This document shows, one piece after another, positions 12,281 to 26,260 of a DNA stretch of 64,000 bases. The notes under the pieces were generated by a model, which was not told the DNA's origin, ran no database searches, and saw only the letters and a list, made by a program, of their open reading frames with translations. This DNA comes from Diplolepis rosae. Its lineage: Eukaryota > Arthropoda > Insecta > Hymenoptera > Diplolepididae. A program made the position numbers and the translations under genes. Numbering within the stretch: position 1 is the stretch's first letter; every line of letters starts with the position of its first letter. The DNA lies in assembly GCA_030998225.1 (NCBI GenBank), contig JAPYXD010000739.1:682001-746000 (forward strand). Direction: 5' to 3'.

Positions 12281-13160
12281 TGGCCCCGTTGTCTAGGATC
12301 AAGCACCAGGTTGCTAAAACAATACTCCACACGAACTTTTTTATATTCACATTTAAACGTTATGTAATCAATTTACAATGCATTTTCAATGACCCCTTTG
12401 TCTAGGATCATGATCCAGGTCGCTAAATTAATAATCTACTGGAACTTTTTTTATATACACAATTAAACGTTATAAAAACAATTTGCAGTGCATTTTCAAT
12501 GGCCCCGTTGTCTAGGATCATGCACCAGTTCGCTAAATTAATAATCTACTGGAACTTTTTTTATATACACAATTAAACGTTATAAAAACCATTTACAGTG
12601 CATTTACAATGGCCCCGTTGTCTAGGATCATGCACCAGTTCGCTAAAATTATAATCTAGTGGAACTTTTTTGAATTTCGAACACTCACTCTTTCAACAGA
12701 AATTCTGTTGCATTTTCAATGACCCCCTTGTCTAGGATAATGCACCAGGTCGCTAAATTAATAATCTACTGGAACTTTTTTTATATACACAATTAAACGT
12801 TATAAAAACCATTTACAGTGCATTTACAATGGCCCCGTTGTCTAGGATCATGCACCAGTTCGCTAAAATTATAATCTAGTGGAACTTTTTTGAATTTCGA
12901 ACACTTACTCTTTCAACAGAAATTCTGTTGCATTTTCAATGACCCCCTTGTCTAGGATAATGCACCATGTCGCTAAATTAATAATCTACTGGAACTTTTT
13001 TTATATACACAATTAAACGTTAAAAAAACCATTTACAGTGCATTTACAATGGCCCCGTTGTCTAGGATCATGCACCAGTTCGCTAAAATTATAATCTAAT
13101 GGAACTTTTTTGAAATTCGAACACTTAGTCTTTCAACAGAAATTCTATTGCATTTTCAAT
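12280..13160. repeat. 8-mer (880-bp) tandem duplication, copy 2 (second locus)
   Basis: Second copy of 11,400-12,280. Its right half overlaps the start of the 47-mer higher-order repeat, so the 880-bp duplication and the larger unit share sequence. B2 units with CTCACTC or CTTACTC recur every second monomer here. Confidence 0.65.
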
Positions 13161-16100
13161 GACCCCTTTGTCTAGGATCATGCACCAGGACGCTAAAATA
13201 ATAATCTACTGGAACTTTTTTTATATTCGCATTTAAACGCTATAAAAACAATTTACAATTCATTTTCAATGACCCCGTTGTTTAGGATCAAGCACCAGGT
13301 TGCTAAAATAATAATCTATTGGATCCCTTTTTTATATTCACATTTAAACGTTATAAAAACAATTTACAGTGGATTTTCAATGTCCACGTTGTCTAGGATC
13401 ATGCACCAGGTTGCTAAAACAATACTCCACAGGAAATTTTTATATTCACATTTAAACGTTATGTAATCAATTTACAATGCATTTTCAATGACCCCGTTAT
13501 TTAGGATCAAGCACCAGGTTGCTAAAACAATACTCCACAGGAAATTTTTTTATATTCACATTTAAACGTTATAAAACTAATTTACAATGCATTTTCAATG
13601 ACCCCGTTGTCTAGGATCATGCACCAGGTCGCTAAAATAATAATCTAATGGAGCTTTTTTGAATTTCGACCACTCAGTCTTTCAACAGAACTTCTGTTGC
13701 ATTTTCAATGACCCCCTTGTCTAGGATCATGCACCAGGTTGCTAAAATAATAATCTACTGGAACTTTTTTTATATCCACATTTAAACGTTATAAAAACAA
13801 TTTACAATGCATTTTCAATGACTCCGTTGTTTAGGATCAAGCACCAGGTTGCTAAAACAATACTCCACAGGAAATTTTTTTATATTCACATTTAAACGTT
13901 ATAAAAACAATTTACAATGCATTTTCAATGAACCCGCTGTCTAGGATCATGCACCAGGACGCTAAAATAATAATCTAATGGAACTTTTTTGAAATTCGAA
14001 CACTTAGTCTTTCAACATAAATTCTATTGCATTTTCAATGACCCCTTTGTCTAGGATCATGCACCAGGTCGCCAAATTAATAATCTACTGGAACTTTTTT
14101 TATATACACAATTAAACGTTATAAAAACAATTTACAGTGCATTTTCAATGGCCCCGTTGTCTAGGATCATGCACCAGGTAGCTAAAATTATAATCTAGTG
14201 GAACTTTTTTGAATTTCGAACACTCAGTCTTTCAACAGAAATTCTGTTGCATTTTCAATGACCCCCTTGTCTAGGATAATGCACCAGGACGCTAAAATAA
14301 TAATCTACTGGAACTTTTTTTATATTCACATTTAAACGCTATAAAAACAATTTACAATGCATTTTCAATGACCCCGTCGTCCAGGATCATGCAGCAGGTC
14401 GCTAAAACAATACTCCACAGGAAATTTTTTTATATTCACATTTAAACGTTATAAAAACAATTTACAATGCATTTTCAATGACCCCATTGTCTAGGATCAT
14501 GCACCAGGACGCTAAATTAATAATCTACTGGAACTTCTTTTATATACACATTTAAACGTTATAAAAGCAATTTACAGTGCATTTTCAATGGCCCCGTTGT
14601 CTAGGATCATGCACCAGGTCGATAAAACTATAATCTAGTGGAACTTTTTTGAATTTCGAACACTCAGACTTTCAACAGAAATTCTGTTGCATTTTCAATG
14701 ACCCCCTTGTCTAGGATAATGCTCCAGGACGCTAAAATAATAATCTACTGGAACTTTTTTTATATTCACATTTAAACGCTATAAAAACAATTTACAATGC
14801 ATTTTCAATGACCCCGTCGTCCAGGATCATGCAGCAGGTCGCTAAATTAATAATATACTGGAACTTCTTTTATATACACATTTAAACGTTATAAAAACAA
14901 TTTACAATGCATTTTCAATGACCCCGTTGTCTAGGATCATGCACCAGGGCGCTAAAATAATAATCTAATGGAACTTTTTTGAAATTCGAACACTTAGTCT
15001 TTCAACAGAAATTCTATTGCATTTTGAATGACCCCTTTGTCTAGGATCATGCACCAGGTCGCTAAATTAATAATATACTGGAACTTCTTTTATATACACA
15101 TTTAAACGTTATAAAAACAATTTACAATGCATTTTCAATGACCCCGTTGTCTAGGATCATGCACCAGGGCGCTAAAATAATAATCTAATGGAACTTTTTT
15201 GAAATTCGAACACTTAGTCTTTCAACAGAAATTCTATTGCATTTTCAATGACCCCTTTGTCTAGGATCATGCACCAGGTCGCTAAATTAATAATATACTG
15301 GAACTTCTTTTATATACACATTTAAACGTTATAAAAGCAATTTACAGTGCATTTTCAATGGCCCCGTTGTCTAGGATCATGCACCAGGTCGATAAAACTA
15401 TAATCTAGTGGAACTTTTTGAATTTCGAACACTCAGTCTTGCAACAGAAATTCTGTTACATTTTCAATGACCCCCTTGTCTAGGATCATGCACCAGGACG
15501 CTAAAATAATAATCTACTGGAACTTTTTTTTTATTCACATTTGAACGCTATAAAAACAATTTACAATGCATTTTCAATGACCCCGTCGTCCAGGATCATG
15601 CAGCAGGTCGCTAAAACAATACTCCACAGGAAATTTTTTTATATTCACATTTAAACGTTATAAAAACAATTTTCAATGCATTTTCAATGACCCCGTTGTC
15701 TAGGATCATGCACCAGGTCGCTAAAATAATAATCTAATGGAACTTTTTTGAAATTCGAACACTTAGTCTTTCAACAGAAATTCTATTGCATTTTCAATGA
15801 CCCCTTTGTCTAGGATCATGCACCAGGTCGCTAAATTAATAATCTACTGGAACTTTTTTTATATACACAATTCAACGTTATAAAAACAATTTACAGTGCA
15901 TTTACAATGGCCCCGTTGTCTAGGATCATGCACCAGTTCGCTAAAATAAGAATCTATTGGAACTTTTTTGAATTTCGAACACTCAGTCTGTCAACAGAAA
16001 TTCTGTTGCATTTTCAATGACCCCCTTGTCTAGGATAATGCACCAGGACGATAAAATAATAATCTACTGGAACTTTTTTTATATTCACATTTAAACGCTA

Positions 16101-17790
16101 TAAAAACAATTAACAATGCATTTTCAATGACCCCGTTGTTTAGGATCAAGCACCAGGTTGCTAAAATAATAATCTATTGGAACTTTTTTATATTCACATT
16201 TAAACGGTATAAAAACAATTTACAGTGGATTTTCAATGGCCCCGTTGTCTAGGATCATGCACCAGATTGCTAGAACAATACTTCACAGTAAATTTTTTTA
16301 TATTCACATTTAAACGTTATGTAATCAATTTACAATGCATTTTCAATGACCCCTTTGTCTAGGATCATGATCAAGGTCGCTAAATTAATAATCTACTGGA
16401 ACTTTTTTTATATACACAATTAAACGTTATAAAAACAATTTACAGTGCATTTTCAATGGCCCCGTTGTCTAGGATCATGCACCAGTTCGCTAAAATTATA
16501 ATATAGTGGAACTTTTTTGAATTTCGAACACTCACTCTTTCAACAGAAATTCTGTTGCATTTTCAATGACCCCCTTGTCTAGGATAATGCACCAGGTCGC
16601 TAAATTAATAATCTACTGGAACTTTTTTTATATACACAATTAAACGTTATAAAAACAATTTACAGTGCATTTACAATGGCCCCGTTGTCTAGGATCATGC
16701 ACCAGTTCGCTAAAATTATAATCTAATGGAACTTTTTTGAAATTCGAACACTTAGTCTTTCAACAGAAATTCTATTTCTTTTTCAATGACCCCTTTGACT
16801 AGGATCATGCACAAGGTCGCTAAAATGATAATCTAATGGAACTTTTATTATATTCCCATTTAAACGTTATAAAAACAATTAACAATGCATTTTCAATGAC
16901 CCCGTTGTTTAGGATCAAGCACCAGGTTGCTAAAATAATAATCTATTGGAACTTTTTTTATATTTACATTTAAACGGTATAAAAACAATTTACAGTGGAT
17001 TTTCAATGGCCCCGTTGTCTAGGATCATGCACCAGGTTGCTAAAACAATACTCCACAGGAAATTATTTTATATTCACATTTAAACGTTATGTAATCAATT
17101 TACAATGCATTTTCAATGACCCCTTTGTCTAGGATCATGATCCAGGTCGATAAATTAATAATCTACTGGAACTTTTTTTATATACACAATTAAACGTTAT
17201 AAAAACAATTTACAGTGCATTTTCAATGTCCCCGTTGTCTAGGATCATGCACCAGGACGCTAAAATAATAATCTAATGGAGCTTTTTTGAAATTCGAACA
17301 CTTAGTCTTTCAACAGAAATTCTATTGCATTTTCAATGACCCCTTTGTCTAGGATCATGCACCAGGTCGCTAAATTAATAATATACTGGAACTTCTTTTA
17401 TATACACATTTAAACGTTATAAAAGCAATTTACAGTGCATTTTCAATGGCCCCGTTGTCTAGGATCATGCACCAGGTCGATAAAACTATAATCTAGTGGA
17501 ACTTTTTTGAAATTCAAACACTTAGTCTTTCAACAGAACTTCTGTTGCATTTTCAATGACCCCCTTGTCTAGGATCATTCACCAGGTCGCTAAAATAATA
17601 ATCTAATGGAAACTTTTTTATATTCACATTTAAACGTTATAAAAAAAATTTACAATGCATTTTCAATGACCCCGTTGTTTAGGATCAAGCACCAGGTTGC
17701 TAAAAAAATACTCCACAGGAACTTTTTTATATTCACATTTAAACGTTATAAAAACAATTTACAATGCATTTTCAATGAACCCGTTGTCTA
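12625..17790. repeat. 47-mer higher-order repeat (~5.17 kb), copy 1
   Basis: Private variants recur 5,165-5,168 bp downstream: ACACTCACTC (12681 and 17846), TTATATTCGC (13221 and 18386), GACCCCTTTG followed by a GCCAAATTAAT monomer (about 14041 and 19207), CTTAGTCTTT in a B3 unit (17521 and 22688), and the palindrome (17132 and 22300). I count 16 B monomers in each copy with the same spacing. The left edge is where the match to 17,790 begins. Confidence 0.88.
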
Positions 17791-20700
17791 GGATCATGCA
17801 CCAGTTCGCTAAAATTATAATCTAGTGGAACTTTTTGAATTTCGAACACTCACTCTTTCAACAGAAATTCTGTTGCATTTTCAATGACCCCCTTGTCTAG
17901 GATAATGCACCAGGTCGCTAAATTAATAATCTACTGGAACTTTTTTTATATACACAATTAAACGTTATAAAAACCATTTACAGTGCATTTACAATGGCCC
18001 CGTTGTCTAGGATCATGCACCAGTTCGCTAAAATTATAATCTAGTGGAACTTTTTTGAATTTCGAACACTTACTCTTTCAACAGAAATTCTGTTGCATTT
18101 TCAATGACCCCCTTGTCTAGGATAATGCACCAGGTCGCTAAATTAATAATCTACTGGAACTTTTTTTATATACACAATTAAACGTTAAAAAAACCATTTA
18201 CAGTGCATTTACAATGGCCCCGTTGTCTAGGATCATGCACCAGTTCGCTAAAATTATAATCTAATGGAACTTTTTTGAAATTCGAACACTTAGTCTTTCA
18301 ACAGAAATTCTATTGCATTTTTAATGACCCCTTTGTCTAGGATCATGCACCAGGACGCTAAAATAATAATCTACTGGAACTTTTTTTATATTCGCATTTA
18401 AACGCTATAAAAACAACTTACAATTCATTTTCAATGACCCCGTTGTTTAGGATCAAGCACCAGGTTGCTAAAATAATAATCTATTGGATCCCTTTTTTAT
18501 ATTCACATTTAAACGTTATAAAAACAATTTACAGTGGATTTTCAATGTCCACGTTGTCTAGGATCATGCACCAGGTTGCTAAAACAATACTCCACAGGAA
18601 ATTTTTTTATATTCACATTTAAAAGTTATAAAAGCAATTTACAATGCATTTTCAATAGCCCCGTTGTGTAGGATCAAGCACCAGTTTGCTAAAACAATAC
18701 TCCACAGGAAATTTTTTTATATTCACATTTAAACGTTATAAAACTAATTTACAATGCATTTTCAATGACCCCGTTGTCTAGGATCATGCACCAGGACGCT
18801 AAAATAATAATCTAATGGAGCTTTTTTGAATTTCGACCACTCAGACTTTCAACAGAACTTCTGTTGCATTTTCAATGACCCCCTTGTCTAGGATCATTCA
18901 CCAGGTCGCTAATATAATAATCTACAGGAACTTTTTTATATTCACATTTAAACGTTATAAAAAAAATTTACAATGCATTTTCAATGACCCCGTTGTTTAG
19001 GATCAAGCACCAGGTTGCTAAAACAATACTCCACAGGAAATTTTTTTATATTCACATTTAAAAGCTATAAAAACAATTTACAATGCATTTTCAATGAACC
19101 CGCTGTCTAGGATCATGCACCAGGACGCTAAAATAATAATCTAATGGAACTTTTTTGAAATTCGAACACTTAGTCTTTCAACAGAAATTCTATTGCATTT
19201 TCAATGACCCCTTTGTCTAGGATCATGCACCAGGTCGCCAAATTAATAATCTACTGGAACTTTTTTTATATACACAATTAAACGTTATAAAAACAATTTA
19301 CAGTGCATTTTCAATGGCCCCGTTGTCTAGGATCATGCACCAGGTCGCTAAAATTATAATCTAGTGGAACTTTTTTGAATTTCGAACACTCAGTCTTTCA
19401 ACAGAAATTCTGTTGCATTTTCAATGACCCCCTTGTCTAGGATAATGCACCAGGACGCTAAAATAATAATCTACTGGAACTTTTTTTATATTCACATTTA
19501 AACGCTATAAAAAAAATTTACAATGCATTTTCAATGACCCCGTCGTCCAGGATCATGCAGCAGGTCGCTAAAACAATACTCCACAGGAAATTTTTTTATA
19601 TTCACATTTAAACGTTATAAAAACAATTTACAATGCATTTTCAATGACCCCATTGTCTAGGATCATGCACCAGGACGCTAAATTAATAATCTACTGGAAC
19701 TTCTTTTATATACACATTTAAACGTTATAAAAGCAATTTACAGTGCATTTTCAATGGCCCCGTTGTCTAGGATCATGCACCAGGTCGATAAAACTATAAT
19801 CTAGTGGAACTTTTTTGAATTTCGAACACTCAGACTTTCAACAGAAATTCTGTTGCATTTTCAATGACCCCCTTGTCTAGGATAATGCTCCAGGACGCTA
19901 AAATAATAATCTACTGGAACTTTTTTTATATTCACATTTAAACGCTATAAAAACAATTTACAATGCATTTTCAATGACCCCGTCGTCCAGGATCATGCAG
20001 CAGGTCGCTAAATTAATAATATACTGGAACTTCTTTTATATACACATTTAAACGTTATAAAAACAATTTACAATGCATTTTCAATGACCCCGTTTACTAG
20101 GATCATGCACCAGGACGCTAAAATAATAATCTAATGGAACTTTTTTGAAATTCGAACACTTAGTCTTTCAACAGAAATTCTATTGCATTTTGAATGACCC
20201 CTTTGTCTAGGATCATGCACCAGGTCGCTAAATTAATAATATACTGGAACTTCTTTTATATACACATTTAAACGCTATAAAAACAATTTACAATGCATTT
20301 TAAATGACCCCGTTGTCAAGGATCATGCACCAGGACGCTAAAATAATAATCTAATGGAACTTTTTTGAAATTCGAACACTTAGTCTTTCAACAGAAATTC
20401 TATTGCATTTTCAATGACCCCTTTGTCTAGGATCATGCACCAGGTCGCTAAATTAATAATATACTGGAACTTCTTTTATATACACATTTAAACGTTATAA
20501 AAGCAATTTACAGTGCATTTTCAATGGCCCCGTTGTCTAGGATCATGCACCAGGTCGATAAAACTATAATCTAGTGGAACTTTTTTGAATTTCGAACACT
20601 CAGTCTTTCAACAGAATTTCTGTTGCATTTTCAATGACCCCCTTGTCTAGGATCATGCACCAGGTCGCTAAAATAATAATCTACTTGAACTTTTTTTATA

Positions 20701-22955
20701 TTCACATTTAAACGCTATAAAAACAATTTACAATGCATTTTTAATGACCCTGTTGTACAGGATCATGCACCAGGTCGCTAAAACAATACTCCACAGGAAA
20801 TTTTTTTATATTCACATTTAAACGTTATAAAAACAATTTTCAATGCATTTTCAATGACCCCGTTGTCTAGGATCATGCACCAGGGCGCTAAAATAATAAT
20901 CTAATGGAACTTTTTTGAAATTCGAACACTTAGTCTTTCAACAGAAATTCTATTGCATTTTCAATGACCCCTTTGTCTAGGATCATGCACCAGGTCGCTA
21001 AATTAATAATCTACTGGAACTTTTTTTATATACACAATTCAACGTTATAAAAACAATTTACAGTGCATTTACAATGGCCCCGTTGTCTAGGATCATGCAC
21101 CAGTTCGCTAAAATAAGAATCTATTGGAACTTTTTTGAATTTCGAACACTCAGTCTGTCAACAGAAATTCTGTTGCATTTTCAATGACCCCCTTGTCTAG
21201 GATAATGCACCAGGACGATAAAATAATAATCTACTGGAACTTTTTTTATATTCACATTTAAACGCTATAAAAACAATTTTCAATGCATTTTCAATGACCC
21301 CGTTGTCTAGGATCATGCACCAGGTCGCTAAAATAATAATCTATTAGAACTTTTTTTATATTCACATTCAAACGCTATAAAAACAATTTACAATGCATTT
21401 TCAATGGCCCCGTTGTCTAGGATCATGCACCAGGTCGCTAAAATAATACTCCACAGGAAATTTTTTTATATTCACATTTAAACGTTATGTAATCAATTTA
21501 CAATGCATTTTCAATGACCCCTTTGTCTAGGATCATGATCAAGGTCGCTAAATTAATAATCTACTGGAACTTTTTTTATATACACAATTAAACGTTATAA
21601 AAACAATTTACAGTGCATTTTCAATGGCCCCGTTGTCTAGGATCATGCACCAGTTCGCTAAAATTATAATATAGTGGAACTTTTTTGAATTTCGAACACT
21701 CACTCTTTCAACAGAAATTCTGTTGCATTTTCAATGACCCCCTTGTCTAGGATAATGCACCAGGTCGCTAAATTAATAATCTACTGGAACTTTTTTTATA
21801 TACACAATTAAACGTTATAAAAACAATTTACAGTGCATTTACAATGGCCCCGTTGTCTAGGATCATGCACCAGTTCGCTAAAATTATAATCTAATGGAAC
21901 TTTTTTGAAATTCGAACACTTAGTCTTTCAACAGAAATTCTAATTCATTTTCAATGACCCCTTTGTCTAGGATCATGCACCAGGTCGCTAAAATGATAAT
22001 CTAATGGAACTTTTATTATATTCCCATTTAAACGTTATAAAAACAATTAACAATGCATTTTCAATGACCCCGTTGTTTAGGATCAAGCACCAGGTTGCTA
22101 AAATAATAATCTATTGGAACTTTTTTTATATTTACATTTAAACGGTATAAAAACAATTTACAGTGCATTTTCAATGGCCCCGTTGTCTAGGATCATGCAC
22201 CAGATTGCTAAAACAATACTCCACAGCAAATTATTTTATATTCACATTTAAACGTTATGTAATCAATTTACAATGCATTTTCAATGACCCCTTTGTCTAG
22301 GATCATGATCCAGGTCGATAAATTAATAATCTACTGGAACTTTTTTTATATACACAATTAAACGTTATAAAAACCACTTACAGTGCATTTTCAATGTCCC
22401 CGTTGTCTAGGATCATGCACCAGGACGCTAAAATAATAATCTAATGGAGCTTTTTTGAAATTCGAACACTTAGTCTTTCAACAGAAATTCTATTGCATTT
22501 TCAATGACCCCTTTGTCTAGGATCATGCACCAGGTCGCTAAATTAATAATATACTGGAACTTCTTTTATATACACATTTAAACGTTATAAAAGCAATTTA
22601 CAGTGCATTTTCAATGGCCCCGTTGTCTAGGATCATGCACCAGGTCGATAAAACTATAATCTAGTGGAACTTTTTGAAATTCAAACACTTAGTCTTTCAA
22701 CAGAACTTCTGTTGCATTTTCAATGACCCCCTTGTCTAGGATCATTCACCAGGTCGCTAAAATAATAATCTACTGGAACTTTTTTTATATCCACATTTAA
22801 ACGTTATAAAAACAATTTACAATGAATTTTCAATGACACTGTTGTATAGGATCAAGCATCAGGTTGCTAAAAAAATACTAAACAGGAAATTTTTTTATAT
22901 CCACAATTAAACGTTATAAGAACAATTTACAATGCATTTTCAATGAAGCCGTTGT
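17790..22955. repeat. 47-mer higher-order repeat (~5.17 kb), copy 2
   Basis: Directly follows copy 1 with the same monomer order. Differences are scattered substitutions (for example CTTGAAC against TTGGAAC forms) and local replacement near 21,300-21,470. There the monomers reading CTATTAGAAC and TCGCTAAAATAATACTCC replace the CTATTGG and GATTGCTAGAAC monomers of copy 1. The match ends near 22,955, where GAAGCCGTTG appears instead of the start of another unit. Confidence 0.88.
20609..20625. repeat. Representative 17-bp dyad with central T
   Basis: CAACAGAA, T, TTCTGTTG within a B2-like monomer (GAATTTCGAACACTCAG upstream). It shows that the third possible central base also occurs while the arms are unchanged. 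The same form is seen near 24,240, 24,570, 25,780 and 56,570. Confidence 0.75.
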
Positions 22956-24200
22956 CTAGGATCATGCACCAGGTTGCTAAAATAATAATCTAATGGAACT
23001 TTTTTGAAATTCGAACACTTAGTCTTTCAAGAGAAATTCTGTTGCGTTTTCAATGACCCCCTTGTCTAGGATCATGCACCAGGTCGCCAAATTAATAATC
23101 TAGAGGAACTTTTTTTATTTAAAAAAGTAAACGTTATATATAAAATTTACAATGCATTTTCAATGGCCCCGTTGTCTATGATCAAGCACCAGGTCGCTAA
23201 AATAATAATCTAGTGGAACTTTTTTGAATTTCGAACACTCAGTCTTTCAACAGAAATTCTGTTGCATTTTCAATGACCCCCTTGTCTAGGATAATGCACC
23301 AGGACGCTAAAATAATAATCTACTGGAACTTTTTTATATTCACATTTAAACGCTATAAAAACAATTTACAATGCATTTTCAATGACCCCGTCGTCCAGGA
23401 TCATGCAGCAGGTCGCTAAAACAATACTCCACAGGAAATTGTTTTATATTCACATTTAAACGTTATAAAAACAATTTACAATGCATTTTCAATGACCCCA
23501 TTGTCTAGGATCATGCACCAGGACGCTAAATTAATAATCTACTGGAACTTCTTTTATATACACATTTAAACGTTATAAAAGCAATTTACAGTGCATTTTC
23601 AATGGCCCCGTTGTCTAGGATCATGCACCAGGTCGATAAAACTATAATCTAGTGGAACTTTTTTGAAATTCAAACACTTAGTCTTTCAACAGAACTTCTG
23701 TTGCATTTTCAATGACCCCCTTGTCTAGGATCATTCACCAGGTCGCTAAAATAATAATCTACTGGAACTTTTATTATATTCACATTTAAACGTTATAAAA
23801 ACAATTTACAATGCATTTTCAATGACCCCGTTGTTTAAGATCAAGCACCAGGTTGCTAAAACAATACTCCACAGGAAATTTTTTTATATTCACATTTAAA
23901 CGTTATAAAAACAATTTACAATGCATTTTCAATGACCCCGTTGTCTAGGATCATGCACCAGGACGCTAAAATAATAATCTAATGGAACTTTTTTGAAATT
24001 CGAACACTTAGTATTTAAACAGAAATTCTGTTTCATTTTCAATTACACCGTTGTCTAGGATCATGCACCAGGTCGCCAAATTAATAATATACTGGAACTT
24101 CTTTTATAAACACATTTAAACGTTATAAAAGAAATTTACAGTGCATTTTCAATGGCCCCGTTGTCTAGGATCATGCACCAGGTCGATAAAACTATAATCT
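22955..24200. repeat. Mosaic segment after the 47-mer copies
   Basis: Contains a strongly diverged A monomer (23,095-23,160) and then a stretch (about 23,220-23,640) that follows the monomer order of 19,370-19,790 with an offset near 3,849 bp (35 monomers). This suggests a third, internally deleted copy of the 47-mer. From 23,641 the match breaks (GAAATTC in place of GAATTTC). Confidence 0.6.
23095..23160. repeat. Strongly diverged A monomer
   Basis: The variable block reads TATTTAAAAAAGTAAACG followed by TTATATATAAAATTTAC, with CTAGAGGAAC before the T run. It differs from any sub-class at many positions, while the flanking GCATTTTCAATGGCCCC word is intact. Confidence 0.6.
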
Positions 24201-25410
24201 AGTGGAACTTTTTTGAAATTCAAACACTTAGTCTTTCAACAGAATTTCTGTTGCATTTTCAATGACCCCCTTGTCTAGGATCATGCACCAGGTCGCTAAA
24301 ATAATAATCTATTTGAACTTTTTTTATATTCACATTTAAACGTTATAAAAACAATTTACAATGCATTTTTAATGACCCCGTTGTCTAGGATCAAGCACCA
24401 CGTTGCTAAAACAATACTCCACAGGAAATTTTTTTATATTCACATTTAAACGTTATAAAAACAATTTACAATGCATTTTCAATGACCCCGTTGTCTAGGA
24501 TCATGCACCTGGACGCTAAAATAATAATCTAATGGAACTTTTTTGAAATTCGATCACTTAGTCTTTCAACAGAATTTCTGTTGCATTTTCAATGACCCCC
24601 TTGTCTAGGATCATGCACCAGGTCGCCAAATTAATAATCTACTGGAACTTTTTTTATATTCACATTTGAACGCTATAAAAACAATTTACAATGCATTTTC
24701 AATGACCCCGTCGTCCAGGATCATGCAGTAGGTCGCTAAAATAATACTCCACAGGAAATTTTTTTATATTCACATTTAAACGGAATAAAAACAATTTACA
24801 ATACATTTTCAATGACCCCATTGTCCAGGATCATGCACCAGGACGCTAAAATAATAATCTAATGGAACTTTTTTGAGATTCGAACACTTAGTCTTTCAAC
24901 AGAAATTCTATTGCATTTTCAATGACCCCTTTGTCTAGGATCATGCACCAGGTCGCTAAATTAATAATCTACTGGAACTTTTTTTATATACACAATTAAA
25001 CGTTATAAAAACATTTTACAGTGCATTTACAATGGCCCCGTTGTCTAGGATCATGCAGTAGGTCGCTAAAACAATACTCCACAGGAAATTTTTTTATATT
25101 CACATTTAAACGTTATAAAAACAATTAACAGTACATTTTCAATGACCCCATTGTCCAGGATCATGCACCAGGACGCTAAAATAATAATCTAATGGAACTT
25201 TTTTGAAATTCGAACACTTAGTCTTTCAACAGAAATTCTATTGCATTTTCAATGACCCCTTTGTCTAGGATCATGCACCAGGTCGCTAAATTAATAATCT
25301 ACTGGAACTTTTTTTATATACACAATTAAACGTTATAAAAACAATTTACAATGCACTTCCATGGTCCCGTTGTCTAGGATCATGCACCAGTTCGCTAAAA
25401 CTATAATCTA
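24200..25410. repeat. 11-mer (1,210-bp) unit, copy 1
   Basis: Private variants CATGCACCTGGACGC (24,502 and 25,711), CTATTTGAAC-like monomers (about 24,310 and 25,520) and the B unit ATTCGATCAC recur at ~1,209 bp. The unit contains its own 330-bp (3-mer) duplication, GATCATGCAGTAGG at about 24,720 and 25,050, so its final third is not shared with the next copy. Confidence 0.7.
24720..25380. repeat. 3-mer (330-bp) tandem duplication
   Basis: The monomer with GATCATGCAGTAGG followed by two further monomers (one of them B1, near 24,880 and 25,210) occurs twice in succession with a 330-bp offset. Small differences (ACAATTTACAATAC against ACAATTAACAGTAC) show the copies have since diverged. Confidence 0.7.
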
Positions 25411-26260
25411 GTGGAACTTTTTTGAAATTCAAACACTTAGACTTTCAACAGAACTTCTGTTGCATTTTCAATGACCCCCTTGTCTAGGATCATTCACCAG
25501 GTCGCTAAAATAATAATATATTTGAACTTTTTTTATATTAACATTTAAACGTTATAAAAACAATTTACAATGCATTTTCAATGACCCCGTTGTTTAGGAT
25601 CAAGCACCAGGTTGCTAAAACAATAATCCACAGGAAATTTTTTTATATTCACATTTAAACGTTATAAAAACTATTTACAATGTATTTTCAATGACCCCGT
25701 TGTCTAGGATCATGCACCTGGACGCTAAAATAATAATCTAATGGAACTTTTTTGAAATTCGATCACTTAGTCTTTCAACAGAATTTCTGTTGCATTTTCA
25801 ATGACCCCCTTGTCTAGGATCATGCACCAGGTCGCCAAATTAATAATCTACTGGAACTTTTTTATATTCACATTTAAACGCTATAAAAACAACTTAGAGT
25901 GCATTTGCAAGTACCCCGTCGTCCATGATCATGCACTAGGTCGCTAAAACAATACTCCACAGGAAATTTTTTTATATTCACATTTAAACGTTATAAAAAC
26001 AATTTACAATACATTTTCAATGACCCCATTGTCCAGGATCATGCACCAGGACGCCAAAATAATAATCTAATGGAACTTTTTTGAAATTCGAACACTTAGT
26101 CTTTCAACAGAAATTCTATTGCATTTTCAATGACCCCTTTGTCTAGGATCATGCACCAGGTCGCTAAATTAATAATCTACTGGAACTTTTTTTATATACA
26201 CAATTAAACGTTATAAAAACAATTTACAGTGCATTTACAATGGCCCCGTTGTCTAGGATC
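25410..26260. repeat. 11-mer unit, partial copy 2
   Basis: Matches 24,200-25,050 with a 1,209-bp offset through about eight monomers. It then switches to a monomer order seen at 8,880-9,380. Confidence 0.65.
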
